Source of the DNA: an uncultured Francisellaceae bacterium
Lineage (GTDB): Bacteria; Pseudomonadota; Gammaproteobacteria; UBA6186; Azoamicaceae
NCBI GenBank assembly: GCA_903907935.1
Contig: CAIVQA010000078.1
Coordinates: forward strand, 1-42,620
Direction: 5' to 3'
Length of the DNA stretch: 42,620 bases
The notes under the pieces are model-generated. The model saw only the letters and a list, made by a program, of their open reading frames with translations. It searched no databases and was not told the DNA's origin. Within the stretch, counting starts at the first letter, position 1; every line of letters begins with the position of its first letter. The position numbers and the translations under genes were made by a program. This document shows, in pieces, positions 36,379 through 42,620 of the stretch.

Positions 36379-38983
36379 GCCCACCGCCGCCGCCGTGATG
36401 CGGTCCAGGTCCGTGGCCGCCACCACCATGGCCACCACCGCCTCCTGGTGGCGGTAAATGAAGCCCAGCACCATGATGACCACCGCCACCATGTTGGTTA
36501 GGGTTTTGTTGCGCCCCTCTATTATTACTTAGTTGACCAGTAGCAAGAGTAGCAGGTCCTTCCATTAAACCGATAGCTTGTTTACCTTGTTGTTCAAATC
36601 CTTGTTGAATTTCTTTAACACTAGAGACATCTGTAGGTTCGCCGCTTACTCCAATCCAACGTAGTACTTTATCTGGTAATTGATAAATTAAGGCATAACA
36701 TTTGTTTGCAAGAGTCATTATAAAACCAACGTATAAAATCAGCATAGCTAACCATGCAAATATGGTAGTACCTGTCTGAGCTTGTAATGATGAAAAGCTA
36801 AATTCAAACCCTAAATTTACCATATTTATTATAGCTTTATAAATTTTTGCACCCATAATTAATCCAATAATCATTAACATTGGTCTTAAAAAGATATTAG
36901 CTATAATGCCTAATGCTGGTACTATTTTACCAAGTTCATCTTGTGCAGGGGTAATTAATCCTAATGCTACTATTGGGGCGGCAACTATTGCTTCAACAAC
37001 TAAAATGATCCAACTTAACGCTGTAATTGCAAACATAATATAAGGAATCATTGGAGTATAAATTGCTAAAGTAGCACCAGTTGTCCACATGATTCCGACA
37101 AATATTAAAATTGCTGGTAATATTCCGATTATTAGAGTAAACATTGCCGCATTGCCTGCATTAGCTATAGCATTCGCTATAAAGTTAGAACCTAATGCAC
37201 TTAGAATAATCTCGGTCCAACAACTTTCTGCTAGTCCCATTATTTTCATGCCAAATATAGCTTGAGATATTAGTGGATCATCTTGATTTTCAAGAAATAA
37301 ACCTTGGATATTTTGGGTGATCTGATTACTAATATTTACAAATAATGGTATATATGGCGCTAATATAGGATTGGTATTTGTTAAATATTGTGGAATACCA
37401 AAAGGAATTGGTAATTTTTTTATATCAGCATTTTCTGGTTTATCAAGAAATAATGCATCAATTTGAGCTAAACGAGCTGGGGTATTAAGAGTACGTATAT
37501 GTGGTAAAAAATCATTTAAAGTAACATTTAAGCTAGCTGGGGTTAATGCATTTGTAAACCATGTATTAGGTGGTAATGCCATTGCAGCCGGATCAAATGG
37601 ATTTGCCAGATTTAAATTTGGTAAATGGGTAGCGGTATCTAATAAATCTTGAGTGATTTTTTGACTAAATAAATAATAAAAGGAACCAGCAGTAATCCAT
37701 CCAAGATTTTTACCTTGATTAAGAACTTCATCAGAGATTAAATTTGCTCCAGGTTGTCCTGGTTGTTGTATTGTGGTAATAGGAACACCAATGGTCGCCA
37801 TCATTGCTCCTTTAGTTAATGTAGACATTGCTTTTTGATAGATTAATGTTGAATGGTATAATAATCCTTGACGATTTATAATGTCTTCTAGATCGGGTAC
37901 AATTATAGTGCCAGTAGTATCTTTGCATTTAGCAATTTGTTTAGCTATAGGATGGATATGATCAATCATAAGGCTTAATGCACTCTTTTTGATGTGATAA
38001 ATACTACGTACTATTTTATCTTCTTGCGAAGGAGTTAGAATTTCGAGGATCCTTTGGGTACTTAAAGGATTAGCATTGGTTAAATCATTAGGCTGTATAG
38101 AAGCAGTAATTTGCATTTGTCCACAAATATTTTGTCTAGCAGGAAAATTTGGATTATCATTGCTTCCAAATTGTATGGTACCTGTCATTGTTGTAGCGCC
38201 AACAGGTGTACCAATTCCAGGATTAAGTTTTTCGTCAACAAATCTTGGCTTTAGCGCATGATTATTAGTTTTATTTTTAATAATTTCTAAACAAATTAAA
38301 TTATTAAGTAAATTTTCTCCGACTATAGCACCATCTAATAATAGTCTATTAGTATCCATATTAGCTATTTCGGTATTTTGGGTAACGCTTATACCGTGGG
38401 CTAAATTAGTTAAAACAAATTTCCAAAGATTATCTGCAGCACCTACTCCATTTAATACAATCCACATTAAAGTTACTTGCAAAAAAGAATAACCAGAATT
38501 AGGTACCGGGGCTAATAATAATAGTCCTATCGCGGAGCGTAGTGGGATCCATACTGAGGACCATTTTTTACCCATTACTTGCCCTTCTTGAGCAGTATTA
38601 ACAGTAGAAACAATCCCAACATAAGATAATATAAATATTGCTACTGCTAGAATTATACCGTTAAAAATTTGAAAAAAATGTCCCACAAAATGAGTAGTAT
38701 CTGCCGAAGATAACCCTAAATTAATTTTTCCAACATTGCCGCCAAATACTATCCCTAAATATTCAATAGATTTGTCGGTATGTGGAGGATCAAAAATTGC
38801 GGCGGTAGCTTGTTCTGGCAATAGGAATAATACGATAGATAATATTGTGAATAAGTATGTTATGTTTGGAGTGGTTGATAACTGTGATAATCTTAATAAT
38901 TTTAATAATAGCGTGTATAATCTAATTAATAGAAGTTTGAATAATGTGGGTAATATTAGTGTAATTTTGCTTAAAATGTTCAT
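36371..38983 (-). CDS. dotA: DotA/TraY-family type IVB secretion protein, 870 aa
   Basis: DotA is a polytopic inner-membrane protein needed for the Dot/Icm (type IVB) secretion system that delivers effectors to host cells. The family block GKKWSSVWIPLRSAIG is at 138-153. Several membrane segments follow; VVEAIVAAPIVALGLITP and LRPMLMIIGLIMG mark the conserved C-terminal membrane part. A signal-like segment (about 41-61, ending LPEQATA) follows an unusual 40-residue hydrophobic/basic N terminus. The tail after PDKVLRWIGV is Gln/Gly/His/Pro-rich (GGGGHHGAGLHLPPPGGGGG). A TTG start at 39031 would add 16 residues; no RBS supports either. It overlaps the convergent decarboxylase by 8 bp and is divergent from the glycine-zipper gene. 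Confidence 0.9.
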   Translation of the reverse strand: MNILSKITLILPTLFKLLLIRLYTLLLKLLRLSQLSTTPNITYLFTILSIVLFLLPEQATAAIFDPPHTDKSIEYLGIVFGGNVGKINLGLSSADTTHFVGHFFQIFNGIILAVAIFILSYVGIVSTVNTAQEGQVMGKKWSSVWIPLRSAIGLLLLAPVPNSGYSFLQVTLMWIVLNGVGAADNLWKFVLTNLAHGISVTQNTEIANMDTNRLLLDGAIVGENLLNNLICLEIIKNKTNNHALKPRFVDEKLNPGIGTPVGATTMTGTIQFGSNDNPNFPARQNICGQMQITASIQPNDLTNANPLSTQRILEILTPSQEDKIVRSIYHIKKSALSLMIDHIHPIAKQIAKCKDTTGTIIVPDLEDIINRQGLLYHSTLIYQKAMSTLTKGAMMATIGVPITTIQQPGQPGANLISDEVLNQGKNLGWITAGSFYYLFSQKITQDLLDTATHLPNLNLANPFDPAAMALPPNTWFTNALTPASLNVTLNDFLPHIRTLNTPARLAQIDALFLDKPENADIKKLPIPFGIPQYLTNTNPILAPYIPLFVNISNQITQNIQGLFLENQDDPLISQAIFGMKIMGLAESCWTEIILSALGSNFIANAIANAGNAAMFTLIIGILPAILIFVGIMWTTGATLAIYTPMIPYIMFAITALSWIILVVEAIVAAPIVALGLITPAQDELGKIVPALGIIANIFLRPMLMIIGLIMGAKIYKAIINMVNLGFEFSFSSLQAQTGTTIFAWLAMLILYVGFIMTLANKCYALIYQLPDKVLRWIGVSGEPTDVSSVKEIQQGFEQQGKQAIGLMEGPATLATGQLSNNRGAQQNPNQHGGGGHHGAGLHLPPPGGGGGHGGGGHGPGPHHGGGGGPR

Positions 38984-39056
38984 TAAATTTAATTTAACCA
39001 GTGTAATAGTAATATTAATTAATATTAACAAATATGGAGTTAGTTATAAATAATAA

Positions 39057-39074
39057 ACTATATATTAATATAGT
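39057..39074. promoter_or_regulatory. AT-rich palindrome in the dotA divergent promoter region
   Basis: ACTATAT (39057-39063) and ATATAGT (39068-39074) are perfect complements around ATTA, centrally in the 138-bp gap between dotA and the glycine-zipper gene. It could be an operator for divergent regulation, but AT-rich palindromes arise easily by chance. A TATAAT at 39114-39119 lies directly before the plus-strand start codon. Confidence 0.2.
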
Positions 39075-39121
39075 ATGGGTTATTTTTGTATATTTTATGT
39101 GTAATTTAACAGGTATAATTT

Positions 39122-40411
39122 ATGGCAGGTGATCCTCCAAAACCAGATCCAGAGACCCCAGCTGCTCCAACCGCAGCTGATATACCACCAAGCATGGAAG
39201 TTAGTCCTGGTTCCACGGAAGCGCCTGTTGCGGCGCCGTCTACTGGTGATTCTGCTACGGTTACTGGTAGTTCCCCAACATCTTCGCCGCCCGCAGATAA
39301 ACCAACTATGGCAGTAGAACAAGAAGATGACCTTAAGGTGGCAGTAGATGGGGATAAAAAAGATGAACCAGATGGCCCAGAAGGAAAAACAACAACTCCA
39401 GCAGCGGCAGCAAAAAAGAAAGATAAAGATGTAGAAGCTTCTACTTTTTTAGGGGAAGCATTAATGGTAGCAAATGCTGCTGATGAGAAGTTAGGTATAA
39501 AATTGGGACACCGCGATTCGGAGGGAAACTTCGATCAGTTGAAAAACATTGGTAATGCACTTAAAAAATTAGTTGGTTCTGGTCAATTAAAGGATAATGT
39601 AGGAGATGGGTTAAATCCAAAAAATGATAGTGATGGTATTACTGATAATCCTGCTCCTAGCCTGAAAGTAGCCGGTTCAGGGACAAGTCCTGCTCCAACA
39701 GGACCAGAAGAAGCAAAAGAACCAGAAGAAGCAGTAAAAACACCAAGTCTTGGTGAAGCTCCAGGAGGTAAACCTACACCAGGAGCAGAAGCAAAAATAC
39801 ACGATGATCCTGAGAGTAGTGAGAATGAAAAGGCCGGTGCTAAAGCTGGTGCTCAAATTGGTGGCGAAGTAGGCCAAAAAGGTGGTGAAGCTGCAGGTGA
39901 AGCTGCTGGTGCTGAATTTGGCCCAGTAGGTAGTGCGATTGGCAAAGAAGTGGGTGGTAATTTAGGTAAAGAAGTTGGTACTAAAGTAGGTGCTGAGGTT
40001 GCTGATACTGCAGGTAAAACTCTAGATCAAGGTGCTAGCCCTGGAGCACAAAAACCTAAAGGTCCTAATGAACCGCCTGCTCCAAAACCACCAGGTGGAA
40101 CAGAAAATAAAAAGGAAGAGGAAAAAGTTAGCCCTGGTAAACCAAAACCACCAACCCCTGAAGGTGGTGGACCCAAGCCGTCTCCTCTTGATGCTGTTAC
40201 GGAAAAATTCAAGGCTGAGACTACAACTCCGAGTGGGGATATCGGTGGCCCAAAAGGAACAGCAGCAAAACCACCACTTGTTATGAGCAGTCATGGTCAA
40301 AATGCTATAAGTGGAAAACCTTCAACTAGCTTTAAAGACATCTCTAACCCAAAACCAGAGTCCCCATCACCACCATCAGCAGATTTTCATGCTTCTTCTA
40401 TGAAGATGTGA
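39122..40411 (+). CDS. Disordered Pro/Gly/Glu/Lys-rich protein with glycine zipper, 429 aa
   Basis: I do not recognise the protein. Residues 1-100 are Pro/Ala/Ser/Thr/acidic and disordered. A short folded-looking section (about 104-160, ASTFLGEALMVANAADEKLG) and another disordered stretch follow. Residues 238-298 form a glycine zipper (GAKAGAQIGGEVG, GGEAAGEAAGAEFG and GGNLGKEVGTKVGAEVA), a pattern often linked to membrane insertion or oligomerisation. Pro-rich 304-360 and a Ser/Pro tail ending HASSMKM complete it. No cleavable signal peptide is seen. It is divergent from dotA, and a MITE-like element begins at its stop codon. A type IVB substrate or accessory factor is plausible, but based on context only. 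Confidence 0.72.
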   Translation: MAGDPPKPDPETPAAPTAADIPPSMEVSPGSTEAPVAAPSTGDSATVTGSSPTSSPPADKPTMAVEQEDDLKVAVDGDKKDEPDGPEGKTTTPAAAAKKKDKDVEASTFLGEALMVANAADEKLGIKLGHRDSEGNFDQLKNIGNALKKLVGSGQLKDNVGDGLNPKNDSDGITDNPAPSLKVAGSGTSPAPTGPEEAKEPEEAVKTPSLGEAPGGKPTPGAEAKIHDDPESSENEKAGAKAGAQIGGEVGQKGGEAAGEAAGAEFGPVGSAIGKEVGGNLGKEVGTKVGAEVADTAGKTLDQGASPGAQKPKGPNEPPAPKPPGGTENKKEEEKVSPGKPKPPTPEGGGPKPSPLDAVTEKFKAETTTPSGDIGGPKGTAAKPPLVMSSHGQNAISGKPSTSFKDISNPKPESPSPPSADFHASSMKM

Positions 40412-40417
40412 TGAGAG

Positions 40418-40723
40418 CAGGGCCGTCAGCGAACAGTTAGCTAATATTAATTAAAAGCCCTCACCCCAACATATTTATCAAAAATTTTATGCTTATCGTA
40501 ACCATCTCCAGCTGAACGCTGGAGATGGAGCCAACTTTAAAAGCTATTTTTTTGTTTTAAATTTAATATCAAACTACTTTGTTCTTAAATTATCGTTTAG
40601 CAATCTCTCCCTCTCCAGCGTTCAGCTGGAGAGGGTTACGTTTAACGTTAATAATCAGTAAACCTGTTGTGGGGTGAGGGCTTTTAATTAATATTAGCTA
40701 ACTGTTCGCTGAACAGCCCTAGG
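40418..40723. mobile_element. MITE-like element with nested palindromes and 8-bp duplication
   Basis: Perfect 43-bp inverted repeats at 40426-40468 and 40670-40712 lie inside looser ends (CAGGGC... and ...GCCCTAGG). GATGAGAG flanks both sides (40410-40417 and 40724-40731), as a target-site duplication would. Inside are two hairpins, 40502-40528 and 40609-40635, each with a 10-bp stem and 7-nt loop, and mirror images of each other. No transposase is encoded. The left duplication overlaps the TGA of the preceding gene, so the insertion fell at its stop codon. Except for this element, the 405-bp gap to the methyltransferase is plain AT-rich DNA with an RBS. Confidence 0.75.
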
Positions 40724-40816
40724 GATGAGAGAAGTAGATCTTTACCTTTAATATTTATGCCTATACTGTAAAAAAGTAATAAACTTCACACAAAACGTAC
40801 TTTTGAAGGATAATCA

Positions 40817-41857
40817 ATGTTTTGGTTTAAAAAACAGTTAGGTTTGCGAGATAAAGCAAATTTTTATTATGAATTACTAGCTGGTGGTGCAAGAACAAAA
40901 TTATTAGAGTCGGTAGTTAATTTTAATGTTGCTGAACTAATTGCTGATCATGGTTTAATTTTCGAAGCTGATTTAATAAAAGAATTGGGTTTGCATCCTT
41001 TACGTGCCAAAAAATGGTTGTTTTTGTTGGTACGAGAAAAATTTTTGTGTCGAGAAAAAAATAATAATAGTTATCTCTATTCTTTAGGTCCAGTATTAAA
41101 TAAATTGTTTGTTAATAATGATTATCAATGGTGGTTTTTTAAACAAATGGTGTATTCATGGCAAACAGTTACTTATGAAAATTTTTATGATGTGCTGAAA
41201 GGTGCTCCTGTTAGTATTACTTATCAGTGGCCACCTAGAAATAATCATGAAAGTGTTGCTATTGAAAATTGGATGACAAGAACCGCAGTACCAGCACTTA
41301 CAGCTTTGTATAAAGCTATAAATTTTAACAAAGTGTCTCATTTATTAGATATAGGTGGTGGTGAAGGAACGATGGCGTGTGAACTCGCTAAAAAATTTCC
41401 TCGATTAAAAGTGACTGTTTATAATTTACCAAAGGCTTGCGAGTTAGCTCGACTTAAGATTAAGGAGGCTGATCTTACAGATAGAGTACATGTCGTTGAA
41501 GGGGATTTTTTGCTGGATGATAAATTTCCTTCTGGGTGTGATCTAGTGCTTTTTTCAAGGGTTTTGTGTGATTGGTCTCCTGAAACTGCTAAAAAATTAT
41601 TATTAAAAGCTTATAAATCAATTGAAGATGGTGGACAAGTTGCTATTTGCGAAGCGTTTCAAGAGAATAATAAAGCCTTTGCTTTAGCCTGGGAATTTAG
41701 ATATATATTTTGGGATGAATTAGAAACAGAAGTATTTAAATCATCGTTAACTTATAAAAAAATATTGATTGATATTGGATTTAAGATTAGTTCTTTATCA
41801 AAAATATCTGCTCAAAGCATTTATTCTGTGCTTATAGCAGATAAAAAATGTAAGTAA
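40817..41857 (+). CDS. SAM-dependent O-methyltransferase (family 2 type), 346 aa
   Basis: The fold is that of small-molecule O-methyltransferases such as plant caffeate and bacterial hydroxyneurosporene enzymes. An N-terminal helical winged-helix dimerisation region (about 15-110) precedes the SAM domain: LLDIGGGEG (176-184), the acidic VVEGDFL near 232-238, LFSRVLCDWSPETAKKLL (about 247-264) and GGQVAICEAF. The catalytic His usual in plant enzymes is not evident at the loop before motif VI; the equivalent residues here are LCDW. AAGGA lies 7 nt before the ATG. It is alone between a MITE and a convergent dotA-like gene. The substrate is unknown. Confidence 0.85.
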   Translation: MFWFKKQLGLRDKANFYYELLAGGARTKLLESVVNFNVAELIADHGLIFEADLIKELGLHPLRAKKWLFLLVREKFLCREKNNNSYLYSLGPVLNKLFVNNDYQWWFFKQMVYSWQTVTYENFYDVLKGAPVSITYQWPPRNNHESVAIENWMTRTAVPALTALYKAINFNKVSHLLDIGGGEGTMACELAKKFPRLKVTVYNLPKACELARLKIKEADLTDRVHVVEGDFLLDDKFPSGCDLVLFSRVLCDWSPETAKKLLLKAYKSIEDGGQVAICEAFQENNKAFALAWEFRYIFWDELETEVFKSSLTYKKILIDIGFKISSLSKISAQSIYSVLIADKKCK

Positions 41858-41884
41858 TTATTTTGTGCGTGTTCCTTAGTATTA

Positions 41885-42620
41885 CTATCCAGGAGCACCA
41901 CCACCGGCCCCACCAGGAGCACCACCACCGCCACCAGGAGGAGAAGCAGGCTCTCCACTGGTTACTTCGTCGCCACCTTCTTCTCCTTCTCCGTCTTCGT
42001 CTTCGTCTTCATCGTCAGAAGACTGAGATTGATTAGAAGATGAATTTTTCAAAGCTTTTTTACTTTGTTTAGCGAGATCTTTAGCAGCCCCTTGCATTTC
42101 GTGCATAGCTCCTTGTGTAGCCTTATCCATTGCACCTTTAGCTTGTTCTACGGCAGAAACATCCGTAGATTCACCTTGTACACCAATCCATCTTAAAATT
42201 TTGTCTGGTATTTGATAAATTAATGAGAAACATTTATTTTCTAGTGCTAAGACAAAACCAATATATAAACCTGTTATAGGAATACAAGAAAGAAGACTTC
42301 CGCCACCAGTATTATTTTGTAATGTTGCTATGCATTGTGAAAAACCAAAACCTATTAATTGTAGCATTACGCCGAACATTTTATCAGCCATAATTAATCC
42401 GATGACCATTAACATAGGCCTTAAAAAAACTCCAGCAATAATGCCTAGTGCCGGGGTTATTTGCCCAAGTTCTTCTTGAGAAGGAGTTATTAATCCTAAT
42501 GCTACTATAGGTGCAGCAACTATTGCTTCTACTACCAACATTAACCAGCTTAATGCAGTAATACCATACATCATATACGGTATCATAGGGCTATAGACCC
42601 CAAGAGTTGCCCCCATGGTC
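41885..42620 (-). CDS. Second DotA-like protein, C-terminal part only (runs off the window)
   Basis: Only the C-terminal 244 residues lie in the window; the frame is open to the edge and the 5' end is missing. The visible part closely parallels the DotA encoded at 36371-38983: GATLGVYSPMIPYMMYGITALSW, the identical VVEAIVAAPIVALGLITP, LRPMLMVIGLIM, CFSLIYQIPDKILRWIGV and STDVSAVEQAKGAM. After this a new tail is Lys/Ser-rich, then acidic (SSDDEDEDEDGEGEEGG), and ends Gly/Pro/Ala-rich. It converges on the methyltransferase (27 bp between ends). Whether it is a full-length second DotA or a fragment cannot be told from this window. Confidence 0.85.
   Translation of the reverse strand, partial: TMGATLGVYSPMIPYMMYGITALSWLMLVVEAIVAAPIVALGLITPSQEELGQITPALGIIAGVFLRPMLMVIGLIMADKMFGVMLQLIGFGFSQCIATLQNNTGGGSLLSCIPITGLYIGFVLALENKCFSLIYQIPDKILRWIGVQGESTDVSAVEQAKGAMDKATQGAMHEMQGAAKDLAKQSKKALKNSSSNQSQSSDDEDEDEDGEGEEGGDEVTSGEPASPPGGGGGAPGGAGGGAPG

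Noticed and set aside
36383..36500. GC-rich stretch at the end of dotA as a possible foreign insertion
   Set aside because: It is in frame and encodes the Gly/His/Pro tail; the second DotA-like gene also ends in a Gly/Pro-rich tail.
39129..40300. Alternative frames overlapping the glycine-zipper gene on both strands
   Set aside because: They are shadows of a GC-richer, repetitive coding region; only the 39122 frame has a coherent domain layout.

Overview
The window is AT-rich DNA from a gammaproteobacterium that very probably belongs to the Legionellales (Coxiella, Rickettsiella and Legionella relatives). The evidence is a DotA/TraY-family type IVB (Dot/Icm) secretion protein, the start of a second DotA-like gene at the right edge, Mpl, LptB-type LPS export genes, PrmB rather than PrmC motifs, and a pyrophosphate-type phosphofructokinase. 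Coding density, AT-rich codon use and several unrecognised, low-complexity or coiled-coil proteins fit a host-associated bacterium with secreted effectors. The genus cannot be fixed from the sequence alone.

Layout. (1) 1-17.7 kb: two giant paralogous type V autotransporters in tandem (2249 and 3391 residues from the preferred ATG starts). They have Asn/Thr/Ser/Gly-rich repeat passengers, near-identical 5' leaders and closely related C-terminal beta-barrels. The second also carries two cadherin-like inserts. (2) 17.7-21.3 kb: PPi-dependent phosphofructokinase (minus), a small membrane protein and mpl (plus). (3) 21.5-24.2 kb: a 405-residue unknown protein, RNase T and a coiled-coil protein whose ribosome-binding site sits inside a 14-bp hairpin. 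(4) 24.4-27.6 kb, minus strand: the LPS cluster kdsD-lptC-lptA-lptB-hpf, lacking the kdsC and rpoN genes usually found in it. (5) 27.7-34.0 kb, plus strand: a DUF945/YdgA-like protein, then yajC-secD-secF-suhB-prmB. (6) 34.2-36.4 kb: an overlapping pair of a cyanophycin-synthetase-like ATP-grasp ligase and a glutamate-decarboxylase-like PLP enzyme, probably a small-molecule pathway. (7) 36.4-42.6 kb: dotA (minus), a divergent disordered glycine-zipper protein, a MITE-like element with an 8-bp target duplication, an O-methyltransferase, and the 3' part of a second dotA-like gene.

Five copies of a foldback repeat family sharing the core GGTACTCTAAAAAA lie in intergenic gaps (7.2, 17.7, 19.75, 24.3 and 34.0 kb). 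Three long copies carry a GC-rich internal cassette that the short copies lack. A different, nested-palindrome element lies at 40.4 kb.

How the genes work together: LptABC/KdsD build and export LPS; YajC/SecDF drive export across the inner membrane, which the autotransporters need; DotA is the polytopic inner-membrane component of the Dot/Icm machine. The glycine-zipper, coiled-coil and 405-residue proteins are candidates for secreted factors by character and context only. I found no tRNA, rRNA, CRISPR array or transposase gene.
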